In this document: positions 8,576 through 17,818 of the stretch, piece by piece
Position numbering within the stretch: the first letter of the stretch is position 1
Layout of the letters: each line of letters begins with the position of its first letter
Assembly: GCF_004320525.1 (NCBI RefSeq)
Contig: NZ_SIHX01000009.1
Span: forward strand, 124,001-188,000
Source: Arthrobacter sp. S39
GTDB lineage: Bacteria > Actinomycetota > Actinomycetes > Actinomycetales > Micrococcaceae
Reading direction: 5' to 3'
Length of the DNA: 64,000 nucleotides
The notes under the pieces: generated by a model
What the model was told of the DNA's origin: nothing
What the model saw: the letters and a program-made list of their open reading frames with translations, nothing else
Databases searched by the model: none
Made by a program: the position numbers and the translations under genes

Positions 8576-10612
8576 CTAGCCGTGGCAGCTGCCGGAGCCG
8601 GCGTCGCCGTGGCAACCCCCCGCTGCGCTAGATCCGCCGGCGCTGGCGGGCACGTCCAGGACCGGGCTGCGGTCGAAGAAGCCCTCCGGGCGCAGTTTGA
8701 AGCCCACCGTGTCCACGGGCATGATCGGCCAGTCCTCCACCCGCGGGAAGTGCGTCAGGCCAAAGGTGTGCCAGAGCACGATGTCCTGGCCGTCGATCTC
8801 GCGGTCCTGCGCAATGTACGCCGGCAGTCCCGCCCCGCCGGGGTGCTGGTTCACGAAGTCGCCCGTGGGGTAGCGCTCGTCATCGGCGTAGCGGGTGACC
8901 CAGACGTCCTTGGTGGCAAACGCGGCGCGGCGTGCGATGGAGGAATCCGGATCCGCCAGCAGCGTGGGCTGGTTCTGCGAGTGGAGCTTGTAGCCGACCG
9001 GCTCACCCAGGCGGTTGCGTGACTCCGGGTTGGAGATGATCCAGGTCCGGCCGGCCCGGGCGTCGGCCTCGCGGACGGCTTCGGATTCCCGGGTGAGCAC
9101 CGTGCGCTTCCGGGAGAAGGCGTTGCCGCGTTCATTCCCCTCGCCCATGGGCTGACGGACAACGTCCTCCTCTTCGACACGGTTGGTGAAGCCGTCGACG
9201 GCCATGTCCAGGCGGGCGCTGAAGAGGTGCTGGTGGAACGGGGCGCCAAGGCCGGGAGCCAGCTGGGAGATGTTGCCCGAGCCGCCCTCCGGGAAGGCGC
9301 TGGTGAACACAACACCGGTGGCCTTGGCTTCGAATTCGATGGTGCCGTCCAGGTAGAGGTACCAGTAGAAGCCGTAGTCGTAGTTGCCGATGGTGGTGAA
9401 GAAGGAGATCACCAGGCGGCGGTTGCGGCGGGTGTAGTTGATGCCGGTCCAGAGGTCGCTGTGCTTGGACAGGATGCCCCAGTCCTCCTCGTGCATGCAG
9501 ATGCCGTTGCGGATCTCGCGCGGGTTGCCGAAGGCGTCGGAAATGACGGGGCTGAGGTAGGTGATGTCGCCGAGGCAGTCGCAGCCGAGCTCCAGGGAGT
9601 TGGCGTACTGGCCCACGAGGTATTCGCCGGTGTCGAAGTAGTTCTGCCAGGACCGGATGGGCGAGGGGTCGCCGTACGGCACCACCATTTCGGCAATGGA
9701 GGCCCGGTTGATGATGGGCCTGAGCCGGTCACCGTCCCGGAACGCGATGTTGTGCAGGACCACCCCTTCGCGGACGTCGAAGCCGACGTCGAGGCTCCAT
9801 TTCTCCCACTCCACGTGATTGCCGCCGGTGACGGTGAAGCTCGGGCCCTCCGGCTGGGTGATGCTGATGGGCTTCTGCGTGGTGCGGAGCGGGCCGGTCA
9901 GTTCGGGGTCCGTGTAGTTGCCGTGTTCGGCGGGTACCGGCATGGCGCCGAGGTCCAGGACCCGGGTGACTTCCTTGCTGACCACGTCCACGTAGGCCAC
10001 AAGGCCGTCCACGGGGTGCGCCCAGGCGCTGTCCTCCGGGAAGTCCTGGACGAACGCCAGGCCGCGCAGGATCCGGCGGCCCTTTTCCTCCGGGTATTCG
10101 AAGACACCGGCCGAGAGCGGGGCGACGCGGACCGTGGTGACGTCGAGCCCGCGGTCTGCCAGCGCCTTAAGCCAGCGGTCATCCGTTGCCAGGAGCGACT
10201 CCACCACCTCGAATTCCTCCTCGAGGACGGGAAGCTCACCCGTGACGGCAGTATCCAGTTCGACGGCGGACACCACCTCGCCCCGCGTCACGGAAACCAC
10301 CACGTCCGTGGGCGCACCGCCCGCAATGTCGTGGAGGAAAATACGGAACCTGCGGTCCTCGGCGGGAATCACGACGGCGGCGTCCCCCACGGCGGCGGCA
10401 GCACCGCCGTCGGCGTTCCCGACGGCGCGACGTCCGGCGTCGGAACATTCGACGCCGGCACTTCCGCGGGCGGGGTCCAGCAGGCCCAGGTAGGCGATCC
10501 GCTTCTCCGGCCCGAGAAGGCCGGCGGCGCGCAGGATGGCCTGGACTTCGATGATTTCGTCGCCTGATGCCAGGCGGAACGGGGTAACTGTGTCAGCTGC
10601 TGCAAGCGTCAT
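8576..10612 (-). CDS. Copper amine oxidase (primary-amine oxidase)
   Basis: Oxidises primary amines to aldehydes with release of ammonia and H2O2. The TPQ cofactor precursor is Tyr411 in TTIGNYDYGFYW, the catalytic base is Asp327 in YFDTGEYLVG, and copper ligands are His460 and His462 (FHQHLFSARLDM) plus His621 (GLTHFPRVEDWPIMP). At 678 residues it is close to the Arthrobacter histamine/phenylethylamine oxidases. Residues 50-82 form an Ala/Gly/Asp-rich insert of low complexity. The C-terminal tail has two CHG motifs (GGCHGDAGSGSCHG), which recalls the HCHG end of the A. globiformis enzyme. It is preceded by AAAGG and is divergent from a TetR gene. Likely substrates are tyramine, phenethylamine, dopamine or histamine. 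Confidence 0.95.
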   Translation of the reverse strand: MTLAAADTVTPFRLASGDEIIEVQAILRAAGLLGPEKRIAYLGLLDPARGSAGVECSDAGRRAVGNADGGAAAAVGDAAVVIPAEDRRFRIFLHDIAGGAPTDVVVSVTRGEVVSAVELDTAVTGELPVLEEEFEVVESLLATDDRWLKALADRGLDVTTVRVAPLSAGVFEYPEEKGRRILRGLAFVQDFPEDSAWAHPVDGLVAYVDVVSKEVTRVLDLGAMPVPAEHGNYTDPELTGPLRTTQKPISITQPEGPSFTVTGGNHVEWEKWSLDVGFDVREGVVLHNIAFRDGDRLRPIINRASIAEMVVPYGDPSPIRSWQNYFDTGEYLVGQYANSLELGCDCLGDITYLSPVISDAFGNPREIRNGICMHEEDWGILSKHSDLWTGINYTRRNRRLVISFFTTIGNYDYGFYWYLYLDGTIEFEAKATGVVFTSAFPEGGSGNISQLAPGLGAPFHQHLFSARLDMAVDGFTNRVEEEDVVRQPMGEGNERGNAFSRKRTVLTRESEAVREADARAGRTWIISNPESRNRLGEPVGYKLHSQNQPTLLADPDSSIARRAAFATKDVWVTRYADDERYPTGDFVNQHPGGAGLPAYIAQDREIDGQDIVLWHTFGLTHFPRVEDWPIMPVDTVGFKLRPEGFFDRSPVLDVPASAGGSSAAGGCHGDAGSGSCHG

Positions 10613-10651
10613 GGATGGCCTTTGTCCGGGATCGTTGGTGGTCGGAATTTT

Positions 10652-10675
10652 TATTTTCTATAGTTGTAGAGAATA
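10652..10675. promoter_or_regulatory. Imperfect palindrome in the amine oxidase / TetR divergent promoter
   Basis: A 24-bp AT-rich imperfect inverted repeat (9 of 12 positions match, centre TATAGTTGTAG) in the 122-base gap between the two divergent genes. Its position makes it the best candidate operator for the TetR protein encoded at 10735. Confidence 0.45.
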
Positions 10676-10734
10676 AGCGTCCGTAAGATGGCTCACAAGA
10701 GTTTGAGCGAAAATATTTCCGGGGAGTCGCCGCG

Positions 10735-11340
10735 GTGCCAAAGATAGTTGACCATAACGAGCGGCGCCTGGAACTGGTGGATGCCACATGGCGGATCATC
10801 GCCCGGCTTGGCATCGAGGGCGCCACGATGCGCGAGATCGCGCTGGAAGCAGGGTTCGCCAACGGGGCCCTCAAGCCCTACTTCCCCACCAAGGACACCC
10901 TGCTGGAGTTCGCGTTCGGGCACGTCTTCAACCGGACGAACCAGCGCGTTGCCAAGGTCACCGAGGGCAAATCCGGGCTGCCGGCACTGCGCGCCTTCTG
11001 CCTGGAGGTGCTTCCCCTGGACGAAGAGCGGATCAACGAAGCGCGGATCGTCATCCCGTTCTGGCAGAAGGCGGTCAACGACCCGCAGAAGGCCGAGATC
11101 CACCGGCAGTCCATGGACGAATGGCTTGCTGCCATCCGGCAATTCCTCGCCGAGGCCCGGGAGGCCGGCGACGTCAGCGCCGCCGTCGACGATGCCACCC
11201 TTGCCAGCCAGCTCCTGAACATGCTGCTGGGCGCGCAGATCGGGGCAGCGCTGGCCGCCGGCCCCGACGCCGACCCCGGCCTGGCTGACCAGCTTGAGGG
11301 CTACCTCGCCCTGCTGGCCGGCGGAAAACCGCAGCCATGA
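10735..11340 (+). CDS. TetR-family transcriptional regulator (BetI-like)
   Basis: A 201-residue protein with an N-terminal helix-turn-helix (ATMREIALEAGFANGALKPYFPTKDTLLEFAF, residues about 30-62) and a C-terminal ligand domain of the BetI/TetR_C_6 sort. The start is GTG. The gene is divergent from the copper amine oxidase, and its stop overlaps the start of the PLP-enzyme gene by four bases (ATGA). It probably represses the amine oxidase and its own operon until an amine or aldehyde is present. The ligand is not known. Confidence 0.85.
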   Translation: MPKIVDHNERRLELVDATWRIIARLGIEGATMREIALEAGFANGALKPYFPTKDTLLEFAFGHVFNRTNQRVAKVTEGKSGLPALRAFCLEVLPLDEERINEARIVIPFWQKAVNDPQKAEIHRQSMDEWLAAIRQFLAEAREAGDVSAAVDDATLASQLLNMLLGAQIGAALAAGPDADPGLADQLEGYLALLAGGKPQP

Positions 11341-12434
11341 CCATCCCCGCCGAGATCGACACCCCGGACATCATGATCGACGTCGACGTCCTCGAACGGA
11401 ACATTTCGCGGATGGCAGCAGCCGTCCGGGAGAAGGGCCTCGCCCTCCGTCCCCATGCCAAGACCCACAAGATCACCGAGATCGCCGCCCGGCAAATGGC
11501 CGCCGGAGCAGCCGGACTGACGGTGGCAACCATCGGCGAAGCCGAGGTGTTCGCCGAGTCAGGCATCGGCGACATCTTCATCGCCTACCCGCTCTGGATT
11601 TCACCGCAAAAAGCCGAACGGCTCAAGCGCCTGGCGTCAACGGCAAGAATCGCTGTCGGCGTGGACTCCGCGGCCGGGGCCAGCATGCTGGGATCCAGCC
11701 TCGGGCAGGTGGCCGGGAGCATCAGCGTGCTGGTCGAAATCGACAGCGGACACCACCGCAGCGGCGTCCGCCCGGAGGCGGCTGCGGCCGTTGCCGAAGC
11801 GGCTGCACACGCCGGGCTGAAAGTGGCCGGGGTCTTCACCTTCCCGGGCCACAGCTACGCCCCCGGGATGCCGGCAGAGGCCGCCGCGCAGGAGCAGCAG
11901 GCGCTGCGGAAGGCCGCCGAATCCCTTGCCGCGGCAGGATTCGACTCGACGCGCCGCAGCGGGGGCTCTACCCCGACGGCACTTCTGACCGAAGGATCCG
12001 AGGCCACCGAAGTGCGTCCCGGCGTGTACGTCTTCGGCGACGCCCAGCAGCTGGAGCTGGGCCGCTGCGCGGTGGAGGACATCGCGCTGACGGTTGCGGC
12101 CACCGTGGTGAGCCACCATCAGACTCCCCCGGACGCCCCGGCACGCTTCATCATCGACGCCGGCAGCAAGATCCTGGGCAGCGACCGGCCCGCCTGGGCG
12201 AGCGGCTTCGGCCGGCTGATCGACCACCCGGACGCACGGATCACCGCACTCTCGGAGCACCACGCCACCGTCGAGTGGCCAGACACCGGAACCCTGCCGT
12301 CCATCGGAGACCGGCTGCGCGTGGTCCCCAACCACGTCTGCCTGGCCATCAACCTGGTGGACGACGTCGCCGTGACCAGCGACGGCGCGCTCGTGGACCG
12401 CTGGGCCGTGGCAGCCCGGGGCAAAAACAAGTAA
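11337..12434 (+). CDS. Fold-type III PLP enzyme (D-threonine aldolase / D-serine dehydratase family)
   Basis: A 365-residue alanine-racemase-like TIM barrel. The PLP lysine should be Lys42 in RPHAKTHK. The C-terminal domain carries the metal-site line PNHVC, with His and Cys as in D-serine dehydratases, preceded by LSEHHATVEW. The reaction would be cleavage or dehydration of a D-3-hydroxy-amino acid to glycine plus aldehyde, or to a keto acid. It is translationally coupled to the TetR gene (ATGA overlap). In the amine cluster, a beta-hydroxy-D-amino acid carrying an aromatic side chain would be a plausible substrate, but this is a guess. Confidence 0.8.
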   Translation: MTIPAEIDTPDIMIDVDVLERNISRMAAAVREKGLALRPHAKTHKITEIAARQMAAGAAGLTVATIGEAEVFAESGIGDIFIAYPLWISPQKAERLKRLASTARIAVGVDSAAGASMLGSSLGQVAGSISVLVEIDSGHHRSGVRPEAAAAVAEAAAHAGLKVAGVFTFPGHSYAPGMPAEAAAQEQQALRKAAESLAAAGFDSTRRSGGSTPTALLTEGSEATEVRPGVYVFGDAQQLELGRCAVEDIALTVAATVVSHHQTPPDAPARFIIDAGSKILGSDRPAWASGFGRLIDHPDARITALSEHHATVEWPDTGTLPSIGDRLRVVPNHVCLAINLVDDVAVTSDGALVDRWAVAARGKNK

Positions 12435-12589
12435 CCGCCCCAAGACGGTCGGCAACCCCGCAACCAAAGGTCTTTTTTTCGCCAGCTGTTGAAAAAAGAT
12501 GGCATCCGGCGCTACCCTGAGTGGACTGTGTTCCAGGACACAGCCCCGGGGAACCCACGCTATGCGGCCATCCGTCGTCAGGACCATCC

Positions 12590-13546
12590 ATGCCAGCTGC
12601 AGTCCAGCCCGCCAGCCAGAACCTCAAATCCAGCGTTGCGCTGACGTTTGACCACTGGAAACACCTTGTGGCGGAGTCCTTCGTGCCGCTCGCCGCCCGG
12701 ACAGCCGACGTTGACGGCTTCCGGGGGCAACTGCGGTCGCGGGTGCTGGACCGGATGTCCGTCGTCGAAGTCACCGCCACCTCCCACGAGGTCCACCGCA
12801 CCCCTGCCCTAATTGCCCAGGCCAGCGAACGCTACTTCAAACTCAACCTCCAGCTGGAGGGCACCGGGCTCCTGATCCAGGACAACCGCGAGGCCCTGCT
12901 GCGGCCCGGCGACCTGGCCATCTACGACACCAACCGCCCCTACACGCTCGCGTTCGAGGAAACGGCGCGGATCATGGTGGTGATGTTCCCCTGCGACGCC
13001 CTCTCGCTGCCCACCGATTACGTGGGCCAGCTGGCGGCAGTGCGGATGGCCGGCAGCACGGGCCTGAGCGGGATCGTGGGGCAGTTCATCCGGCAGCTGT
13101 CCGAAAACCTGGAGGTCCTGAGCGGCCCCAGCGGCTCACGGCTGGCAGCGAACGCCCTGGACCTGGTGTCCACCCTGCTGCACGCGGAAATGGACATCGC
13201 CCCGGACCGGATGAAACCGCAGGCCCTCCTGGCCGTGTCGGTGCGCGAATACATCGAGGCCAACCTGTCGGATCCCCTCCTGTCACCGGCGAGCATTGCC
13301 GCGGCGCACTTCATCTCAACGCGTCACCTGCACAACGTCTTCCACGAGTCGGGCACCACGGTGGCCACGTGGATCCGGTCCCAGCGGCTGGAAGGCGCAC
13401 GCCGCGAACTGCGGGATCCGCTGCATGCCGGCAAGCCCGTAGGCGCTGTCGCCGCCCGCTGGGGGTTCCTCGACGCAGCGCACTTCAGCCGCACCTTCCG
13501 CGACGCGTTCGGCGTCTCCCCCAGCGACTGGCGCCGCGGCGCCTGA
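12590..13546 (+). CDS. AraC-family transcriptional activator
   Basis: I chose ATG 12590 (318 residues) because the frame upstream shows no family similarity. An N-terminal AraC-binding-like domain occupies roughly residues 20-190. The double helix-turn-helix follows at about 215-318, with the lines SPASIAAAHFISTRHLHNVFHE and GAVAARWGFLDAAHFSRTFRDAFGVSPSDWR, which are typical AraC/XylS ends. Family members activate catabolic operons on binding a small aromatic or amine inducer. It sits between the two amine clusters, convergent to the APC permease gene, and could control either. Confidence 0.88.
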   Translation: MPAAVQPASQNLKSSVALTFDHWKHLVAESFVPLAARTADVDGFRGQLRSRVLDRMSVVEVTATSHEVHRTPALIAQASERYFKLNLQLEGTGLLIQDNREALLRPGDLAIYDTNRPYTLAFEETARIMVVMFPCDALSLPTDYVGQLAAVRMAGSTGLSGIVGQFIRQLSENLEVLSGPSGSRLAANALDLVSTLLHAEMDIAPDRMKPQALLAVSVREYIEANLSDPLLSPASIAAAHFISTRHLHNVFHESGTTVATWIRSQRLEGARRELRDPLHAGKPVGAVAARWGFLDAAHFSRTFRDAFGVSPSDWRRGA

Positions 13547-13567
13547 CGACAGGCAGGCATACAACTA

Positions 13568-13597
13568 TGGCCCGGCACGGAATTCCGTGCCGGGCCA
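13568..13597. terminator. Perfect 30-bp palindrome between convergent genes
   Basis: Fifteen-base arms (TGGCCCGGCACGGAA and its complement) with no spacer, placed 21 bases after the araC-type stop and 15 bases before the permease stop. There is no T tract, but the site and stability fit a bidirectional transcription terminator. Confidence 0.75.
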
Positions 13598-13611
13598 CAG
13601 TGTTGTGCGGG

Positions 13612-15087
13612 CTAGCTGATGTGCCCGAGGGCTGCGGTCTTCTGTCGGCGCTCCACCTGGCCCTCCACCAGCACACCGGCAGCGAACACCAATGGCACCG
13701 CCACGAGCAGGGCAACTGCGGTCTCAGCGCTGCCTCCGATCAGCGACGTGAAGTTGCTGACCACCAGGTACAGGACCCAGGCCAGCAGGACGGAGGCGAG
13801 CGCCGGCGCGAGGAGGGTCTGCCAGAGCTGCCCGGTGACCCGTTCCCGGCGGAAGAAGCCGACGACGGCGATGGAGCAGAGCATGTACAGCACCAGGAGT
13901 GCCGCGACGGCGAGCCCGCTGAACCACGAGAAGAGGGTCAGGACCGGGTCCAGCGCCAGCACTGCGAAGGGGACTACCAGTACGACGGCGGTGGCGGTCT
14001 GGATCCAGGCGGCCGCAGCGGGTGCGCGGTGCCGGTTGGTCCGGGCAACGACGGCAGGCAGGGAACCGCGGAGTGCCAGCGAATGGAGGTAGCGGTTGAT
14101 GCCGTTGTGGAAGGCGATGATCCCGGCGAGCAGGGACGTGACCAACAGGATGCCGGTGGTGATTCCTGCCCACGGCCCGAACAGTTCCACCATCGGCGTG
14201 AGCACAAAGGCGGTGGAGTCACCGGATTCCAGTGCCGCGCCGGCGGCGTCGATCACCTGCGACGGACCGTAGTAGCTGACCAGCATCCAGGAGATGAAGG
14301 AGAAAAAGACGGCAATAACGCCGACGGACAAATACGTTGCCCGGGCCACCGTCTTGTGGGCGTCCTTCGCCTCGGCGGAATAGATGGCCGTGGACTCGAA
14401 CCCGAACATGGAGGCCACCGCGAACATGATGGCCACACCCGGGGCGCCGGAAGCGATGGCTTCGGGCGAGAAGGACGTGGCCAGGCTGAGTCCTTCGGGA
14501 CCGCCGCCGCGGAACAGGACGGTGAAGCCGAACATCAGCAGGACGGCGACTTCCAGCCCCACCAGCAGGGCCAGGACCCGGGCGCCCAGTTCGATGTTCA
14601 GGGAACCAAGCACCTGGACGCCGGCCATCGTCACGAGGGCAAGCAGCCACCAGGGAATACTGACACCGATCGAGGCCAGCAGGCCTGAGAAGGCTGCACC
14701 GTACAGCCCGTACATGGCGGCCTGCACGGTGCTGTACGCCAGCAGCGCCAGCCAGGCCGCGCCGGCCCCGACCCTGCGGCCGAAGGCGGCGGTGACATAG
14801 GCGTAGAAAGCGCCATTGGCCTGGATCTTCCGGCTCATCGCAACAAATCCCACCGCGAAGATCACAATGACAATGCCGACAATCAGGTACGCGCCCGGGG
14901 CACCGGCGCCGTTGCCGAGTGCGGCCGCGAGGGGCGAAGCGCCGACGATCCCGGTGAGGGGCGCCTGGGCGGACAGGACAAAGAACAGGATGCCCATCAC
15001 GCCGATGCTGCCGGCGCGGAGGGCGGTGGAGTGCTCCGTGCGCGGAGCAGCTTCAGTGGTCCGGGACTCGGAATTCGAAATACTCAT
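13612..15087 (-). CDS. APC-superfamily amino acid/amine permease
   Basis: A 12-helix membrane transporter of 491 residues. The start at 15087 is favoured over the longer frame (to 15174) because AGAAGGA lies six bases upstream. The first helix carries GILFFVLSAQAPLTGIVGASP, and the loop KIQANGAFYAYVTAAFGRRVGAGAAW matches the conserved helix 2-3 region of APC amino-acid/amine permeases. It follows the flavin amine oxidase gene on the same strand with a 145-base gap, so it likely imports the amine or amino acid oxidised by that enzyme. The exact substrate is not determined. Confidence 0.88.
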   Translation of the reverse strand: MSISNSESRTTEAAPRTEHSTALRAGSIGVMGILFFVLSAQAPLTGIVGASPLAAALGNGAGAPGAYLIVGIVIVIFAVGFVAMSRKIQANGAFYAYVTAAFGRRVGAGAAWLALLAYSTVQAAMYGLYGAAFSGLLASIGVSIPWWLLALVTMAGVQVLGSLNIELGARVLALLVGLEVAVLLMFGFTVLFRGGGPEGLSLATSFSPEAIASGAPGVAIMFAVASMFGFESTAIYSAEAKDAHKTVARATYLSVGVIAVFFSFISWMLVSYYGPSQVIDAAGAALESGDSTAFVLTPMVELFGPWAGITTGILLVTSLLAGIIAFHNGINRYLHSLALRGSLPAVVARTNRHRAPAAAAWIQTATAVVLVVPFAVLALDPVLTLFSWFSGLAVAALLVLYMLCSIAVVGFFRRERVTGQLWQTLLAPALASVLLAWVLYLVVSNFTSLIGGSAETAVALLVAVPLVFAAGVLVEGQVERRQKTAALGHIS

Positions 15088-15232
15088 TGGATCCTTCTTA
15101 ACGGTCATGAGCGTTGGGGAGGGGGCGCTGCGCGGGAGGGCAGGCGCCGATGAATCCAGCATGGCAGCGGACACGGCCTTCGCCTTGTCCTGGAGCGATC
15201 AGTTGTTGTGCGTGAGTGCAGTGACGCAAGGG

Positions 15233-16549
15233 CTACGCCGCCCGGGGGTCACGTTCCCGCAGGATTGCGGCGGCACTGAGGGCTGCCTCCATGCCGCTCT
15301 CGATGGCGCCGTCAATGAAGCCGCCCCAGCCGTTGGCGATGTCTGATCCGGCGAAGAGCACGGCGCCGTGAGCCTCCTGCATGGCGTGCAGATGCCGGGA
15401 CAGAAATCCGGTGGCGTGCATGGGCCAGGTTTCACCCGACAGCGGATCGTCCACCCAGTTGTGGCCGGCGACGCCCACCACTTCTGCGTCCGGGACAAGG
15501 CGCACAAGTTGCTCCTGGACGGCAGCCGCGTCCCCCAGGTCGATGTTTGCGGCGTCCGGACCGAATCCCACGACGATGGTGTCGCCGTCGATCCCGTATT
15601 CCGCCTGGAAGAAATTCAGCGGCCAGTCGGCGCCGCCAAGGGCAACGAACGGTGGGACGTCTCCCTTGAGCCTGATCCAGACTTTGGCTCCCCTGGACAC
15701 CTGGCCGCCGCTGAGTCCTTCGTTCTTGGCGGCGGACAGGGGCGGCTCGAAGCTCACCGCGTGCATCGCATGCAGGGGCACGGTGACAATGGCTGTCCGC
15801 GCCCGGATGCTCCGCCCGCCGGTGCTGTGGACGCTCACCGAGGCGCCGTCGTCGTGGACGCGGTGCACCGTGAAACCATGTTCGACGCCGACCCCTGAGT
15901 CAGTGAGGATCGCCGCCGCCAGGGCTGCCGTGCCGCCCACGATTTTGTAGGTGGCGCAGGCCTCGAAGTTCACGGCCCAGTCGCCATTGGTCAGGGCAAC
16001 CCAGCGGAGGGCCTGGGTCAGCGCCGCATTCTCCAGTGGACCGTTGAAGTTCAGCGCCCAAAAGGATTCCAGGATCTCGCGCTGCGCGCCGGCAGGGAAC
16101 TGCTCGCGGATCCGGTCCTGGACGGACACGTCGTCGATTGCCTTGAAGTCTTCGCGGGACAGGGGGCTGAAAGGCGCCGGGAAATACTTCCGGGCGTCCT
16201 GGACAAACTGCCCGTTGGCCCCGCCAATAAGCCCGAGCAACTCATCCGGCCCGCCCTCGTGGCGGCGGCCGTCCGCCCACCAGAACGCGCGCTCCGGCTC
16301 GGGGCTCGGTGTGGTGTCCAGGCCGTAGCGCTTCAGCTCGGCCCAGACATAGGGCTGGGTCCAGTGCACCCAGGTGCCGCCGATTTCCAGGTCGCGCCCA
16401 AGCCGGTGGTCCAGCCACGTGCGTCCGCCGATGCGGTCCCTGGCTTCCACGATACGGACGGACAGGCCCTGCCTGCTGAGCTCGCGGGCGGCGGTGAGTC
16501 CCGCAAAGCCGGCCCCGACCACCACAACGTCGTACAGTTCGTCGTCCAT
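15233..16549 (-). CDS. Flavin monoamine oxidase
   Basis: A 438-residue FAD amine oxidase. The ADP-binding motif VVVVGAGFAGLTAARELSRQG is at residues 8-28, followed by ARDRIGGRTW and the FAD line GGTWVHWTQPYVW. The C-terminal FAD/substrate region reads LFAGSDIANGWGGFIDGAIESGMEAA. Relatives include putrescine oxidase and tyramine/monoamine oxidases. It converts a primary amine to aldehyde, ammonia and H2O2. It starts 9 bases after the cupin gene, in the same transcript. The aldehyde would be used by the dehydrogenase encoded at 17819 on the opposite arm. Confidence 0.92.
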   Translation of the reverse strand: MDDELYDVVVVGAGFAGLTAARELSRQGLSVRIVEARDRIGGRTWLDHRLGRDLEIGGTWVHWTQPYVWAELKRYGLDTTPSPEPERAFWWADGRRHEGGPDELLGLIGGANGQFVQDARKYFPAPFSPLSREDFKAIDDVSVQDRIREQFPAGAQREILESFWALNFNGPLENAALTQALRWVALTNGDWAVNFEACATYKIVGGTAALAAAILTDSGVGVEHGFTVHRVHDDGASVSVHSTGGRSIRARTAIVTVPLHAMHAVSFEPPLSAAKNEGLSGGQVSRGAKVWIRLKGDVPPFVALGGADWPLNFFQAEYGIDGDTIVVGFGPDAANIDLGDAAAVQEQLVRLVPDAEVVGVAGHNWVDDPLSGETWPMHATGFLSRHLHAMQEAHGAVLFAGSDIANGWGGFIDGAIESGMEAALSAAAILRERDPRAA

Positions 16550-16558
16550 CGCTGTCCC

Positions 16559-16903
16559 CTAGGAGTACACAAAGAATTCGACGGTGGGCGCCAGGACTTC
16601 CCACCTGGTGCGGGCGCCCTTGTTGAAGGATGCTGCGCCCCCGGCAGTGAGGTCGTAGGTATCCCCGCCCTCCACCTCGATGCGGAGATGCCCTTCGACG
16701 ATGGAAATCGTCTCGTCGGCGTCAATCAGCAGGTCGAACGGCTCGGGCGCCTCCACCGGTGTGACGTGCCAGTATCCGCAGGCGAGGGCGGGACGGCCGC
16801 CCTCGCCAAAGCGGCGGATCCATTGGACCTGGCCGAGTTCGAAAGGTTCATTCTTGTTCGGGTCCAGGGCAGAGGAAGTGGTGAAAGCAGCGGTTTCTGA
16901 CAC
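16559..16903 (-). CDS. Small cupin protein (EutQ/DUF861-like)
   Basis: The frame is open to 16984 but GTG 16903 has a well-spaced Shine-Dalgarno (TGGAG), giving 114 residues that begin just before the conserved part. The single cupin barrel shows ADETISIVEGHLRIEVEGG and GGAASFNKGARTRWEV, close to the ethanolamine-utilisation EutQ/cupin_3 type, with the metal His positions mostly replaced. It heads the operon with the flavin amine oxidase. Such cupins are common beside amine oxidases and may handle or sense a product; no reaction can be assigned. Confidence 0.75.
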   Translation of the reverse strand: MSETAAFTTSSALDPNKNEPFELGQVQWIRRFGEGGRPALACGYWHVTPVEAPEPFDLLIDADETISIVEGHLRIEVEGGDTYDLTAGGAASFNKGARTRWEVLAPTVEFFVYS

Positions 16904-17015
16904 GTTGGCTCCAGGGGTGAGGGCGCCGGCGGCTGAGCCGGGCGGTGGGAGTTTTGAGATGAGGCAGTGGCACGGGACCGGCAATCAGTGACCTGCATCA
17001 CTACCGGAAACGAAT

Positions 17016-17031
17016 CTAAGCAATTGCTTAG
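17016..17031. promoter_or_regulatory. Perfect 16-bp palindrome, probable TetR operator
   Basis: CTAAGCAATTGCTTAG is a perfect palindrome in an AT-rich patch between the divergent cupin and tetR genes, 113 and 54 bases from their starts. It is the only strong dyad there and fits a TetR-dimer site controlling both directions. Confidence 0.7.
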
Positions 17032-17084
17032 TTTAAGTCAATAGGCGCTGCCAGGAAACTGGAAGCACTGGCTAGACTCGGCAT

Positions 17085-17672
17085 ATGAAAACGTCAGCCG
17101 CTCCCGCCGCACCGTCCAAGTACGGGACCGGCAAGGAAGCCCTGCTCCGTGCCGCAATTGGCGTGGTGGCGGCCAAAGGGCTGCGAGGGCTGACGTACCG
17201 CTCGGTGGCGGAAGCCGCGGGCGTAAACAACACGCTGGTGGCCCACCACTTCGGCTCCCGCGATGCACTGATCGCTGCGGCCCTGGACTGGGCGGCCGCC
17301 CAGTCCATCAGCGCTTCCCATCTGCGGGAAGCGGCAGCCGTGGGTCATTCCTTCACAGCGTCACTCCTGGAGCTGCTGCTGGCCGAGCCGGAACTGCAGG
17401 TCTTCCAATACGAGATGATCCTCGAGTCCCGTCGGCGGCCCGAGCTGACGGAAGCGGTCACGGGCCTCTATGAGAACTATGTGAACGCCCTGGCCGACGG
17501 ACTCCGGGCCTCCGGGGTGACCGAAAACGTGCAGGTGGTGGCCCGCACGCTGTTTGCGGCGCTTGACGGCCTAGTGCTCCAGTACCTGGCGGGAGTGGAC
17601 CGTGCCGTCATTGCGGCGTCCCTTGAGGAAGTCCACGAAGTGCTGCTCCTGCGGACCGGTCCGCACCCCTGA
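17085..17672 (+). CDS. TetR-family transcriptional regulator
   Basis: A 195-residue protein with the N-terminal DNA-binding domain GLTYRSVAEAAGVNNTLVAHHFGSRDALIAAAL (about residues 35-68) and a helical ligand domain. It is divergent from the cupin/amine oxidase/permease operon and followed after 146 bases by the aldehyde dehydrogenase gene. It probably represses both arms through the palindrome at 17016. Confidence 0.87.
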   Translation: MKTSAAPAAPSKYGTGKEALLRAAIGVVAAKGLRGLTYRSVAEAAGVNNTLVAHHFGSRDALIAAALDWAAAQSISASHLREAAAVGHSFTASLLELLLAEPELQVFQYEMILESRRRPELTEAVTGLYENYVNALADGLRASGVTENVQVVARTLFAALDGLVLQYLAGVDRAVIAASLEEVHEVLLLRTGPHP

Positions 17673-17818
17673 CAGGGTCCTGCCGGCGCAACTGTTCGCC
17701 TCAGGTCAACCGCCGTTCGCGGATACACAAGACGCCCCGGACGCGGCGGGGCAGACTCGAGGCATAGCCCCAGGCCGCGCCGGCCGGTGCGCACTGCCTA
17801 CTCGAAGTGGAGTAACCC

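Noticed and set aside
7938..8615. 225-residue minus-strand frame covering the small membrane protein and palindrome
   Set aside because: Very rich in Arg and Pro, runs through the repeat and the amine oxidase end; the 149-residue frame from 8566 has a Shine-Dalgarno site and hydrophobic helices.
12471..12499. T-run and A-run (TCTTTTTTT...GAAAAAAGA) after the PLP-enzyme gene as a terminator
   Set aside because: The dyad is AT-only and weak, with no GC stem before the T run; it is more likely an AT-rich promoter region of the araC gene.
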